From: Sistotremastrum niveocremeum HHB9708
Taxonomy: Eukaryota; Basidiomycota; Agaricomycetes; Sistotremastrales; Sistotremastraceae
DNA: 64,000 nt
Direction: 5' to 3'
Assembly: GCA_001630475.1 (NCBI GenBank)
Contig: KV419397.1
Span: forward strand, 937,758 to 1,001,757
Made by a program: the position numbers and the translations under genes. Position 1 is the first letter of the stretch. Every line of letters starts with the position of its first letter. The notes under the pieces were generated by a model that made no database searches, was not told the origin of the DNA, and saw only the letters and a list, made by a program, of their open reading frames with translations. Below are positions 22,100 to 35,287 of this stretch, in pieces.

Positions 22100-23513
22100 A
22101 TGTCGCTGAACAGCACTCAATCTCTCCCAATGAACCTTCCCAGAGATATTTGCCGTGAAATCGCAGCAGCAGTACGAGAGTCGGATAGGGCCACATTTCG
22201 CACCAAGACGGAGGCGGAATGGATTCTTGAGACATGGACCCTCAAATCAATTTCACTGACATGTCGGATGTGGCGAGAGGAGGCCATACCAATTCTGTGG
22301 TCAGAGCTGTTTCTCTGTTATGATGACCAGACTTCATTCAATGACTTCGACTATGATGTCTCAAAAACGTGGAGCACGATGATCTCGAAACGCTACACGA
22401 AATATCTGAAACGCCTGGTGATATCATTCTACGTCTGGGGACGGGACCTCCTTATTCCCTTTGGTCGAATTGTTCGAGATGTCAACAACATCCTCTCTCT
22501 CTCGCCAGGTTTCCAACACCTTCGTTTCCGGTGTGGAGCCGAAGCAAAACCTCTTATCTCCCATCTGACCTCCTTGAAATTTTCCTCGCTGAGGGCCCTA
22601 GACATCGAGTATAACGTCACTCTCGAAACCGAGGAGGCCTCAGCGATAGGAAGATTCTTCCTCAAACATCCTAAATTGGAAGAACTGAGGATAGAAACCG
22701 ACAGCGACTTCCATTGGGACACGCTCCGAAAGGACAATCCACTTCCCCAAGTTGAAATATTCGATGGAAATCTTGCTCATTTGGCGTTATTGGGGTCGGC
22801 CAACCATCTGTCGACCGTCAAATCTCAATTGAGCGCACCCTCCTATTCTGAGGAAATTGATCAGCTTGCGTTCGTCAGCGAGCTGGCTCTCCTATCGAAT
22901 CCATTTCCAAACGTTACCGTGTTAAAGCTCCATCCTTGGCCCACGGTTCATTTAGATTCCAAGACCCTGGAGGCTCTGGATCGCAGTTTCCCTGCACTCG
23001 AACACATAGATGGGCTTGAACTGAAACAGCCATTCGTTGTGAGCAAACTATTTGCTCCCTTGCTCATTAGTTGCTCATCTGTTATGTCAGGATTTTATGG
23101 TATCCGAAGAGATCGACCACCTTCCCTTCCTCCCAAGACTGCGGACCCTGTCAACGTCTGAATCGTTCGATTGGATGGGTGTCGCCGAAGCTGGGATCCA
23201 GATCCCTAGCCTCGACGAACTTGAACAGGCATTCTCTGCTCTTCGTCGCATTTTCCCTGTCTTTCGCACTGCGGAACTGAAATGGCGGGCGAGTATTGAA
23301 GATGAAATTGAGTGGACGACCATACGGGTATCATTCGAAGAAAATGGAGAAGACATCGTGTGCTACAAGGAGACGACGTACTCGCATTGTCCGGAACACA
23401 ACACGGTTGAAGAGTATCACCTCACTGCTGGCAAATATCTGCCCAATCCACCTAGCCCCGTGCGGCAGATCTACACCGTTGTGGACGCTGAGCCCGTCGA
23501 AATGAACCTATGA
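22100..23513 (+). CDS. F-box-like/leucine-rich protein F6, two exons
   Basis: 453 aa; exons 22100-23038 and 23091-23513, intron GTGAGC...TCAG of 52 nt in phase 0. Start at the ATG of MSLNSTQSLPMNLPRDICRE; a second ATG ten codons on is the family-conserved one, and the frame is open further upstream to an ATG at 21866. F-box-like core SISLTCRMWREEAIPILWSELF; leucine-rich body with HLTSLKFSSLRALDIEY and FLKHPKLEELRIE. Exon 1 ends KQPFV; exon 2 starts DFMVSEEIDHLPFLPRLRTL and carries AFSALRRIFPVFRTAEL. Very close to F5 and F7: a recent tandem triplet. Probable SCF receptor by family. Confidence 0.82.
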
Positions 23514-25892
23514 TCGTCACCTATACTCTGTTCTTAATTTAAAGGTTCGTTGTTTTGCGCTGGCAAATCGAGCTTTTCATCAATATTGATCTTCTGTAGA
23601 TGTGCGCGACATAAATCGATCGATATATGACGGACACGAGTACTGGAATCAAAGGCGCGCACGGGCAGCCTGACTTTTCTCTTGGTCAAGTTTGTGTATC
23701 AATCGAACGCCGGACTCAAACTAACGTTGCAGTGACCACTTCCACAAAATTTTCCACCTGTTTTTCACCGTTTTCTATCTGTATTAATATGTTCACTTTG
23801 CTTTATCCGTGTATGGCCTATAATCCTATCAGTAGTATTTATGATTTTTATGACCTTGGTATTGATGAGATGGCATTTTTTGTTCGGATGTATCCTTAAT
23901 TCACAGCCTTCCATCACGTTTGGACTTTTTTTTAGTTGTCAGCCTCGAATGAGCGTAACTTCGATCAACATAAATATTTTTCGAGATCGACTGCGGCTGG
24001 ATTGACCAGGGCGCTTATGAGTACGTCCAGCTTTCGACCAAGCTTTGGACGTTGACTCTGAATCTGTGGTATCGCGACATCCAGGCTACAATCCTCTGGC
24101 ATCAACTCTGATCCTCATCCATAGCCGGAGCCATAGCCGGAGCTTGGTGACGACTCGGAATTGTGGTTGAATGCTGTGTCGGTGAAGAAGGACAATTGGC
24201 GGGCTTGGTGAGTGACCTTCCTCCATGTCTTGACGAGATCCCGTTACTGATTACGATGTCTGCAGCAGATGGTCCTATTGGTCCTTCCAGATGCTGTTTG
24301 TTATTGGTTCCAGCGTCCCATTTGAGAAGTGGATTCTCCTTAGTGCTGGGGCTTATATCGACATTATTCTTGGCTGATCACCTCATCGCAGACAGTATTT
24401 CTCTGGAACTTCATGAGACTTCTATCAAACGGCAAAGGCAAATGAGAATCATATACGGTCAGTTGGACGTGGATAGAGTTGTAGGCTCTTCGTCAAGATT
24501 GAGCGAGAATTCGATGCTGACGTGTCAGTCACTTTTCTAGGGGTGGCTGGTCGCAAGGAATTTCTGGTTGGTTTTAATTAGAAGGCATGCTTTCATTACG
24601 CTCTGGACTTGTCACGACCTCACTTGTATCAGTTGTCAGACTACAGCCTCGATATCGTCGATTTCCTTCTCCTTCCCAGTCCTCAGGCTCCTACCATGCA
24701 CTCGGCGTTATCTGCTCTATTGGCCGACGTCGTTACTGCAGGCCCCATGTCTGGGAAATAAGCTCACATAGGTCCCGGTTGCTTCGTGTGCGATACCACT
24801 GCCGAAGAGGAGCGAACATCCAATGATGGAGGGTTTACTCAAGGAGACGATGAATTGAGCTCCTCTGTGTCGACGAGAAGGCAAACTTGGAGAAGCCTGG
24901 CTCCGAGATTATATTTTCAAACAAGAATGTGCGTCAATGATACTACTTGGTTGATGACGGCTGACGGTTGATTATAGTATGTGCCCTTGACCGCTGCGTC
25001 GACCCGATCCGAGCCATATCGCCTGCGACCAGTGACCTGAAGAACTGCCACCATCGAAGCTTCAAGATTTTCAAGGCCATCTTTCTTCTCTGGTCGTGCC
25101 GTCTTTTGAACAATGGCTTGTCTTCGACGCGTCGGTATACGAAGTGTCCAGACTCTACCCTTATTCAATACCGCGATGTGTTTCAATGGCTTTACTCTCC
25201 TCCATTATTATTCCTGGTCGTCTTCAGCGAATGCTCCTCGCCATCCCTCGACTTCCGACTTAAGCTTTCTTCCACATGCTTTTCGGTTGTCTGAATCGCA
25301 CTGAGTTGATCGACTGCATGTGGCTTCTGGATTTGCGGCCACGCTAGGACTTCGAGTGACCTGATTATGCCACAAAGAACAGCACAGAACAGTCTCAAAT
25401 TCGCAGCAACCGAGCCCCTTGAAGGCCTTCGACCTTCAAAGCCTACACACTCTGACTTACGTAGTCGGTTCCGCCTCGTATTGTGTGGACACTTTCTGGT
25501 AACGTTGCACCTCTTCGTCGTACGGACTCACTTTGCACTTCTGTGCTCGGACTTTTACTTGAAGTTTTGAGAGCTTCGGCTCGGCGACGCCAAAAATATC
25601 ATCTTGAATTCAAGTTCCCTATCCGGGCAAATAGTAGACGCTGACTCTATAGTGATATTGTGACAGCAATCTCAATCAATAGACGGAGACTTGGCATGCA
25701 GTGATGTTGAAGATTCGACTGCGACAGAGCTTTCGTCAATGAATCGTCTGAGTCGCCGAAGCGGGGACTCGGGGCGCGATGCCGCTCTCGGAGTTGCCCG
25801 ATTTACTCCGCACTCCCGGTGTCTCACTCTTGCTATCTGTCACTACATTCGTGCTATCATCATCATCTGGCAGAATTCCTGCTACGGCGCCC
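23514..25892. other. F6/F7 intergenic region, 2.4 kb
   Basis: Several open frames up to 125 codons on both strands, none with a domain I recognise or similarity to the flanking genes. A short tandem duplication CATAGCCGGAGC occurs near 24119-24146. The part next to F7 (about 25745-25840) matches the region upstream of F5. It may hold decayed sequence; I see no gene I can support. Confidence 0.4.
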
Positions 25893-27289
25893 ATGAGCTT
25901 TCCTATGAATCTCCCCCGAGATATATGCCGTGAAATCGCTGCAGCGGTCCGGAAGTCGGACAGGGAGACATTCCGCACCAAGTCACTAACGGAGTGGGAT
26001 AGCGAGACCTTAACCCTTCAAGCACTTTCACGTACGTGCCGTATGTGGGAAGCGGAGGCTCTCCCGATTTTGTGGTCAGAGCTGTTCGTCTATTACGACA
26101 GTCGCGGCCCTATCGAGAACTTTGAGCGGTTTGTCTCACAAGCCCACAATATGGTTCTCAGGCATCGTTATGGGAAATACCTCAAACGACTAGTGCTGGA
26201 ATTCCACATCTGGAGAAGTAATGATGAGCTCGAATTCGCCCGAATTCTTCAGCATATTAAGAATATACTCTCCCGTTCGCCAAATCTTCAGACTCTCCGG
26301 TTTCGATCTGGTGCCGAAGCAAGGCCTCTTATCTTCCATTTATCCTCCCTAAATTTCTCGTCCTTGAGGGTCCTAGATTTCGAGTGCAGACCAGCTCTCG
26401 ATCATCAAGAGGCCTCAATGATGGGACAATTCCTGCTCGGACATCCCAAGTTGGAAGAAGTGAGGATAGTAACTCACAGCCAGTTCCGTTGGGACACTCT
26501 CCGAAGCGACAACCCACTCCCAAACGTCGAGATCTTTGACGGAAACCTTGCTCATTTGGCGATGTTGGGATCTTCGGAACATTTGTCGACCATCCTCACT
26601 CAACTGAGCTCGCCTTCCTATGTTGAAAATGTCGATCAGCTCAAATTTCTCAACGAGCTAGCCCTCCTCTCCTCCCCGTTTTCAAATGTCACAAGGCTGA
26701 ATCTCAGTCATCACCCGAGCAATCATATGACTTCTAATATCTTGGAGGCATTGAATCGCACCTTCCCAGCCCTCGAACACATAGCGGGACTCGATATGTC
26801 TCAGGGTTTGGTTGTAGGGATACTTTGTTTATCGTTTCTTCTGTAAGCGCTTATCCTCGACTTCAGAATTTCATGGCAAATGAAGAGATCGACGAACTCG
26901 GCTATCTTCCCAGACTCCAGACCTTATCGATGTCTGAGTCGTTTGATTATGAGTCCGTCGCCGAAGCTGGAATCGAGATCCCCAGTATCGATGAGATAGA
27001 GAAAGCTTTCTCTGCTCTTCGTCGCATTTTCCCGGCATTCAGAATAGCGTTCCTCCAAAGGGTCGAGGGATGCGGGGGCGATGATCTGTTGACGAATTTG
27101 CAGATCTCCTTCAAGTCAAATGGGGAAGACTTCGTGTGTTACAAGGAGACTAGCTATTCCGATCGTCCGGATTTGGACAAAGTCGAGGAATATCACCCAA
27201 CTGCAGGCAAATATTTGCCCAATCCGCCCGGATATGTGCCACCCTTCTACGATTTAGTGGAAGCCGAACTCTGGGACCCAAACCTATAA
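25893..27289 (+). CDS. F-box-like/leucine-rich protein F7, two exons
   Basis: 447 aa; exons 25893-26813 and 26867-27289 (53-nt intron, phase 0). Start at MSFPMNLPRDICREIAAAVR; an in-frame ATG at 25779 would add 38 residues whose LLRTPG stretch also exists, untranslated or not, upstream of F5. F-box-like core ALSRTCRMWEAEALPILWSELF; body with YGKYLKRLVLEF, FSSLRVLDFE and GHPKLEEVRI. Exon 2 starts NFMANEEIDELGYLPRLQTL and has AFSALRRIFPAFRIAFL. Third of the F5-F7 triplet. Complete and intact. Confidence 0.82.
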
Positions 27290-30200
27290 TACCATGCTCT
27301 TTCCTAAGTGTTTGTCCCGCTCTAAAAACTAGATTGTTACATGCATTGAGATAATTTTATCTCTAGGTTGAACGAATGCGAGCAGCGGCAAGCTGCTTTC
27401 GCAAGACACGAAAGATGGATTCGAATGGCTGGGCCTGATGCGATAGTTTCTCGCTAGGATCCCCGCTTTTGTTCCCCACTCCTCGGCGGGCTTGTCAGAC
27501 TTTCAATTTATCACTATTAATAATGGCCTCTAAATCTGTTTGGAATGAAAGAACCGCCATCGTGTGTACTCACCTCGTGATCGTTGATGTAATACTAGTA
27601 TCTATGATATATCTTCACAATCGGTTGTCGGGTAAGTTCGAGGCTCTGCGGTGACAAGCTGATCACCGTGCAAGCACCCGACGTGAGAGTGGAATCGACT
27701 GGGATGATTTTATGTTCTTTTTTCAGACAGATCTACTGGTCTAACCCTCTTCAAGTCGAGTTCATCGTTGTCATTTCTCAGTCCCTCTAGTCGTACATGA
27801 TGGGAAAGCTCTCAGATCGATACGGAACCTGGAATTGAGAGCGATCGATTTCAGTCCTGGTCATCAGTCCATCAAACGATTGACACTACTCTGCGATTGA
27901 CACTTCAACAGTTTCAACGCTCGTTGAATCGGACCTGGAGAGGGTGGGAACATACGCGCATTGCGAAACAGATCTAGATTCCTCAGCCGAAGTCGAAGGC
28001 GGGTAAGAAGCCGCGCCACATAATTCATCCTCGGCCAGGGTACTCCTTATAGCAGGCTTCTGAGTTCGTTTTGGGATGTGGCGTTACGCGGTACTACTAA
28101 CGTTTTGAGTCGGCCAAGACATGGCTGACCAGCAGAAAGGTTCGATAGAAAACGACGGTAATAATTGAAGACGTACGAAACAATTGTCACATGCAGATTG
28201 TTGATCAGACAGGTATCAATAAATATATTGAAGAATATTCGCCGGAAACCGGGAGCGGTAAAGCGCTAGCCGGGACATCCGTTGGCTCGGGACCAACATG
28301 TTCGAACAAACCAAAGCAAGAACTTCTTTCATTGCCGTCTTCAGCACGGGCGAAAACAGAATTGCCCTGTGTTGTATAAGGTCGCATCCATTGGCTGGAG
28401 AATAATCCACTACGCACTTTCTCATTGCTGAAGCTCTTCCTTAGATATTCATTACGACACGGCACCCCATTTGTGACTAGCCGTACAACGGGATTTTTTG
28501 TCCAATTTGTCAGGTGCACAAATGGGGCCCGAACTTTACCGACAGGAACGACGGCATTGGCCGAACCGCGGGAGACGTAACTGTGCAATTCTCCCCTTTG
28601 ACCTCTAAACGGTAACACTCTTCGCCATTGCCAGCTGAGACAGTTTTGCGAGTCTAAATCTTTGGTCGATCACTGTTTCAATGCTACCTCTTCTTGAGTA
28701 GGCACCGCAGGCTGATCTCAGCCTAGAAACTGTGTCAGGAACGTTATCAATCTCATGACGAAGAACTTGCTGTTTTGATTCCGCTGTCAATAGCTTCCCC
28801 AACCTCGAAATGATCAGGTGCTGCTGGTCTCCCATTATGGAATTTCGCATATTTTCCAGCCGCTTTTCTGATGGCCCATGTTCAAAGTTGCGCAATCTTG
28901 AAAAGTGTTCGCCGTCGTCTCCCGCATCGCTTATCGAACTCTTGACCCTAGGGCGGATCGACGCTGCAAAATTACTTTCGCGTGTCAGCTCGATCAATAT
29001 TTATCTTGGACCGCTTCGTCACCTGGAGTCCATGGCATCCGCCGATGAGGTCTAAAACCTTTTGTCTCTTTCCTCTTACATCACACGTGATCCAGTTTTG
29101 ATATCCCTGAAGTACTAGGCGTCAAAACAGGCAAATGGAAAAATTCAGTGGAACGGAAGGAAAAAGTGAGATTCACTCCACTCGCCTGGTTCATGTTTAC
29201 TTTCAATGCAATCCTCTAGTGATGCAATGGCATGAGTAGACCACCCTCTTTTTTCGTCCAGCTCCTTCCGCTATCCCTCCACTCTCTCCCAGGCCTCTAA
29301 TTGTTTCCCTCTATGCGGCACAAGGTCGTCTTGGGGTAGACCATCGTTCGATCGTAGCGTATTCTCTGGTTGCCATTCCCATCGACCGATCTACCGAACG
29401 GAACCCATGCGACGCACGCGGGTGCCACATGCGCAAGGACCGTGACAGCCTGAGCCGGGAACAAAGCCAACGGCCGAGGACATCCGAGAGACTCTGAGTG
29501 AGATCAGTACCTGCCGTGCAATCCCAGCCAGTCATCTCGTCTTCTACGTCTTCCCCATTCTACACCCGCAGCACTTTTTGCTTCAACTGCCAATCACAGA
29601 TGTCCATCGGTGCAGTAGATGTACCGCAGAGTAGATATCGGGAACGCCACAGGGCGAAATCAAGAGATTGGCCTCAAAATGGATGGTCATTTGATTCCGA
29701 TTTGCTCTTGTTTGACCCACGCACATTCTCGTCCTATCCCGCTCCATGGACCGCACAAGCGTCCTGCCGAACTCTATCGATTTGTAAGTTCTGAATCCCG
29801 ACATACTCCTCTTGAGCGTCTCTCTCAGCTTTTTTCCACCTGCTTTACAGTCTTCCTTCGCCGACCTGATGCTGAGAAGACGCCGCATCGCTTTGCCCCT
29901 CGTCTTGGCTTTGGCAGATGTTTTACATACATACATTCTACCTTTATCATGGACAACTTTTACTTACTTTGTTCCATCACTCTCCGCGGCCTTCTTCGAC
30001 GGCTGATTGCGAATCGTGGTCCTCGCTCTCGATTCTATGGAAACTTTTGCAGTCCCGGAGGCAGAGATGTATGGTAGCTCCCCTGGGATCTCCGGCCCAT
30101 CTCACTTGATAGATGTTCTCATGTCTGTTCTCTTTCTCTCGGCTGTCACTCTCCCAACCATTCTCGTCTCTATCCACTTCTCCTTCTCTCGCTTAAACAT

Positions 30201-32964
30201 CCCCACTCTCTTCTCTCTCGCTCTCTCGCTACCGGTCTTCCTGTTTAACTTCCGCCGATCACTGGTATCTAGCCGTTATCGTATCTGCTCCGCTTCGCCT
30301 CACCGGTCTACTAGTCCTGCGTCGCCCAGACAATCTAAGGAGAACACGATGGGAGCTAACCCGAAAAGGAGATTGAGAAGGGGTCGTTCGTTCATTTGTT
30401 CATTTCAAGACATAGACATAGATATCTGGAGAAACTAACGCCCTTGCATTCGGTGGAGCTCAGCAGACCACTTTCTGTGCCTTCGTTCGATCGTAAGCGT
30501 GGGTCCCACCGGCGAGTTCGCTCTCAAAGCATGTCGTAAGTCGTATGAAAACAGGTCGGGTCAACAGAGCTAAGTATGAATGTATGAGCTGGGTGATTTA
30601 GGCCCCGTATGGGCTCTTCCCATCGTCCCTCGCAATGCAATGAATCTTCCAACCCTACTTCTTCGTACGTATCGTAACAGAATCGCCGTCGATACAGTGG
30701 TGGCATCGCACGTTGGGTGTTAGGGGATAAACTTGCGAACGGGGCTCAACTATCGCCCTTGAGAAGACGGGGAAGTGCAGGGTTTTTATTGAACCTTACC
30801 CACGAACGAGTCAATTAAATTTCGTAGAGATAGACAATTAAGGTATGGAGCCTCGTGAGCAATAGACCGAGCGAACGTAGCTTATTTCTTGTTTTGTTAA
30901 TGTATACAAAAGTCAAAATTCTGTCTCTCGCATTGGCTCGAGTTCGACCTCGAGAGAAGAGATGGAGAGATGGAAATTGAACGGAGCGGCGGATATCCGT
31001 CGAGTCTCGTGAACGACTTGAACTCTGTTCTCGACGAGGACGATGTAAGGGCTCGCTCGAGATGATCGTGTTCCTAAAATTGCGTTAGGAGGATAGATCC
31101 GCATGTAGTACGATCAGGAAGAGGACGATACATAGCCCGAAAGACTGCGAGCTTCATCACAGCAGATGCTCGAGCGACGGACCGAGACGAAAATGGCGGA
31201 TGGGTGGGGGGTAAGGTCAAACCCCAAGAAAGGAGTAGAGAGAAGCAAGGCTGGACATTTGCTTCCATTTGCTTCCATGGAGCCAAATGGATGGTTGAGG
31301 ATCGCGGAGAGCTGCTATTCGTCGTTGAGTTCAGCTAAACTGCTAGCTTCGTTTGTCATACTCCGGCATCGCATCGCAAGAGATCTATAGAATAGAGTCT
31401 ATAGCATTTTTCCATTCGATCGTTCGTTCATGAAGGACCGGACCCGCGTGCGTGCGCGCTCATCTACGTCTATTGGACCCGTTCGTTCCCGTCTTGGATA
31501 CCAGGGGCGGAGGACGGAGGGGGTGGCCTGTTGCTACTTCCGTAAGCTCCGGATCAGGATGAGGAGTAAAAAGGAAGGAAGGAAGCAGGGGAGTGGACAC
31601 ATTCCATAGCGTCGTTACGATCGGTGTATTAGTTCTTAGCGATTACGATTAGCGATCTACGGCACTCCGCTGATTGTTTGATTTTAGAATAGTAATGAAT
31701 GATGCGGGACAGGGTCCTGTGCTCTGTTCTTTCGAGATTCGATAGAGAAGATATGGGAGAGACGAGATTGCGGAGACGGGTCGGGCCTAATGGAACCAAA
31801 TGTTTTGAGAAACCGGCGTCTAGGAGCTAGATACCTGTGACGTCAAGTACAAGTTTGAGCAGATGAGTAGCGTTATGTAGTCAACAGATTTACGACAGTG
31901 GCTTGGAAGATTGTTTTTGAGATGAAGGCTCGGCGGAGACAAGGGACGATCTGGTTGACTTGGAACCGGAGAGTTGTCATCGAGCGATTGGCAAGTTCTG
32001 CGGGTGGCCGTTCAAAAATAAAATAGGCAAGAGAGAGTCGCTTAGATGGATGAGCTCAATTACAACGGGGGCGGTTCCCACAGGCATCTGGGGCTTCTTT
32101 GGTGTTGAGCGGCAATCCCCAGTCGGTTTACTCAGAGGAGATGCTCGGGCTGGGCAGCCGACGCGGGTTCGGATTATGGAGCGAGCCGGAAGAAGGATAG
32201 ATCGAGAATAGTCTGGGTATCATGCAAGCAGAGGAAGGGTCAGTGTGGGGTTCATGGGATAGGATCAGGGTTGCGATGATTGGTTCCGCGGGCTCGGCTG
32301 GTTGCGGTAGCGGGTTCGAACTCCGGCTTTCGGTTAACGGAACGAGAGTGGGCGTGTGTGAGCACGGGTTACGGTTCGGGCAATGGCTTACGGGTGGCTT
32401 CCAGCGACGCTTTCTGATCTTGTCGGAGTGAAGATCAAGTGCAGCTCTTACCATTTCGGGCTAACGCGACCCTGAGTTTGCCATATCGGGAATCTCGGCA
32501 CGTGATATATAATGACTCCGGAGAAGCGTCGAGTGTCCGCTGTCTGTAGCGCAGATTACGTGTTCCGTATTTACGCAAGTGGGCGGGGCGCTAAAGACTC
32601 CGAAGATTCCACGAATGGTCTGGACCGAGTCGCAGATCGGTCGGCATGCAAGCCGAAGATTTGACTCTGGCTGGGCCTTTGCTCCCACGGCCCAAAGGAA
32701 GACGGGGGTAAGCCCCGATCTGGAGATAGCGGAGATATCATATTCGTAAATCATCTTCGCCGAAAGCAGAAACACGCAAACCAGATTTTGAAATGGGACG
32801 GATGATCAGAGATTCCCACGTGGGGAAGAAGCGAATTTCCTTTTATGGTTCGCTCGACTAATATTAAACCTGGTTATTCGAAAAGCGCCGTGCTCTCCTC
32901 TCGTCCTCCCCGTACGCTGGTCACAACCTAAATATCCCCTCGCAACACACCGCATTAAAGCTCC
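27290..32964. other. Gene-poor region upstream of the Zn2Cys6 factor, 5.7 kb
   Basis: No gene I can support. Minus-strand frames at 28205-28618 (137 codons) and 28605-28997 (130 codons) look protein-like but match nothing I know. A CT-rich tract at 30120-30260 resembles a basidiomycete transcription start region on the plus strand and is followed by short open frames. 31140-31260 is purine-rich. The distal part may be a long promoter or 5' leader of the transcription factor at 32965. Confidence 0.4.
28205..28997 (-). other. Possible unrecognised or decayed gene
   Basis: Two minus-strand frames overlap by 14 nt: 28997-28605 (rich in Arg/Leu/Ser, helical) and 28618-28205 (ends GEYSSIYLLIPV). 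A splice-like TTTTGCAG precedes the first. They could be exons of one small gene or remnants; I recognise no domain. Confidence 0.2.
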
Positions 32965-35287
32965 ATGATGATCCTCTCTCCTATCTACCACGGCCAACGT
33001 CAGGACTACCACCCGCCTCCAGGTCCACCCCCGTTCCAGTTCCCACTGCTACCTTCGCCTCCTGGCTCGCCAACTCGTCTTGCGCAACTGGATCCAGATC
33101 TAGCAGACTCTATTCCGTACCCCCTGCTATCCAACAGACTCAGCCTCAGGTCTCAGTCGTCGCTGTCATCGCCAGCGACGCCGCCCCACCTCGAGCCTTC
33201 CTCGCTCCCACCGGCCGTGGCAGAAGACGACCCAGAACAGCCGTGGAACCTCGTCCCGTACCACGTTCCCTGGGGCTCGTCATACGTTGGCTATTCCTCT
33301 GGCACTCTACCAGGTCCAGAGGGTGGCAAGAGCATCTTTCTCCGCAGCCCAACCCCTACCAAGAACCAGCGCACCAGTCAGGCTTGCGAAAAGTGTCGCG
33401 AAAGGAAAGCCAAGGTTCGTTCGCATTATATCATCATTGACTCGTTCATCAGCTTCATCTAATATTCTCATTGGCTTCTAGTGTTCAGGATCTCGTCCGG
33501 CCTGCGGAAGATGTATCGCACGGGGACACGTCTGTGAATATGGCCCTGAGATCAAAAAAGTCGCTGCTCCCCACGGTGGTCGAACCATTTCGACGTCATC
33601 TGTCCCATCGCCCGCCTCGAGCGACCATTCCGAGCCAAAGCGACAACGATCCAATACCACATCCTCTGCATCCACCTACAACTCTTCCCAGGACGAGTTT
33701 GAGTTTCAACCAAAACACCAGGCACGCGCTCGGGGAGTTATCGGAGAAATGGCCCACGGCGAGATGAAGCCCTCTTTGGAATTTCTCAACGCCCCTGTGG
33801 TCGTCGCTACTAGCAACCCCTCTACTCCTAAAAGGCCAACGACTCGTTCATGTGCCAGCGTCCCCAACTTTTCTCTGCTCAACAAATCACCTACTTCGGC
33901 CGGTGGGAGAGTAGGCCGGAAGCGGACCGCGACGGAAAGCTATGGGTACGGCTTTGGATATAGCGCGACGGGTAGAGGTGCGGAGGGCGGTAGGGGCAAA
34001 GTCAATGGTGGTGACTTTGTTGCAAAGTGCCAGGCAGCGGATGCAGCGGCTGTAGCTGCCGGGATGGCGGTTCAAACGTCCATGACACCGATCAAGATAC
34101 CCGTTCCTCTTTCCCTTCCTCAACTCACATTAGCCTCCGCTGAACCCGTCGAAGCACCCTGTCTCACTGCGAAGAACATCCCTACACCCGCTCCGCCAGC
34201 CCCTCCCACGGGAGATACACCGTGGTCTACACATGGACATGCGCAAGTCATATCCCCGCCTCGTCTCTATCGCCTTGACATACCTGCCATGCCATCGGTT
34301 GACCACCACAACCACAACCATTCGCATTCGCAACCGCAGTCCCTGTCGACGCCGATTTCTCCAGAGGTCGATATGGACTTCGCATTCCAAACTGGTGAAG
34401 AAAGGGACGTTCACACTCACACCCTGCCATCCCAGGATGGGGTGTTCAGGTCCGAACAGCCGCCTTCGACTCTCGATTCCTCCTTGTATCGCTTTTCTCT
34501 CAACGCGGACGGAGTAGGGGTTAGGATCGATCATGAGAGCGATCGGAATAACTCTCAGTTCCATGGGCTTCGTTATTCGATGTCGATGCCTCATTTGGGC
34601 GGATATACTATTTCAAACAGCGGTGAAGGGAACGGGCACGGCATGGAGGGTGGCGGAATGGACGGGACGGGGGATGTTCGTTTGGAGATGGATATGGAGA
34701 ATGATAGCAGAGGCGTTGGCATTGGTGTTGGCGTCGGAGGCGTCGGTATAGGAGAGTTTGCAACGACCTACGATCAAGCAGGGCTTTTCCTTTCTCCAGG
34801 ATACGGGTACGTGATTCATGTCTTCTTTTTCCCTCGCTTGTATCATCCGTTCGGTCAGAAGCTCATCGTTCGTTCTTTGATTAGATCAGATTCGCAATCG
34901 ACTCCGACCTCCTATAGCTACTCGCCCACCACTAGCACTTCACCTATCACGGCCTTCGAACATCATATCTCCCCTCCTTCGTCGTTGCCGTACATGCCGT
35001 CTCCTCCTTCACAACATCATCTTGATTCACAAGGACAGGGACATACTTCCCTCCTCTTCGCTCCGCGCGCCTCGATGGCATACAATTCTTCCGTCCATAC
35101 CCCGACGGACAGTATCGCTGATCCGTTGGCTAATTGGAACATCAGCGAGGATATGTGTCAAGATGAAGCAAGTCTCTTGCGCGGGTGTTTTAACCCGAAC
35201 GATGGTATCCAGTCCCACCATGCTCATTCGGCTGATGGTAGAGGGATGAGAGGATTTGATGAAGATATTGTGGTGCTCAGCATTTGA
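32965..35287 (+). CDS. Zn2Cys6 (GAL4-type) transcription factor
   Basis: 725 aa; exons 32965-33414, 33482-34806 and 34885-35287. The binuclear zinc cluster spans the first intron: Cys 141, 144, 151, 158, 161 and 168 in C-x2-C-x6-C-x6-C-x2-C-x6-C spacing, with the basic RERKAK between. The start was taken at the first ATG of a Pro-rich N-terminus; a second ATG follows directly. Downstream are low-complexity regions: a His/Asn/Gln run (HHNHNHSHSQPQS), Gly/Val repeats near 34700-34750 and Ser/Thr/Pro-rich stretches, typical of activation regions. No fungal-specific middle homology domain (MHD) is evident. DNA target unknown. Long, gene-free flanks on both sides suggest complex regulation. Confidence 0.87.

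Noticed and set aside
32306-32330. tRNA-like B box (GGGTTCGAACTCC)
   Set aside because: The flanking arms do not pair as a T stem and no A box or acceptor stem is found at the right distance.
34130-34594. 154-codon minus-strand frame
   Set aside because: Shadow of the low-complexity Zn2Cys6 factor coding region.
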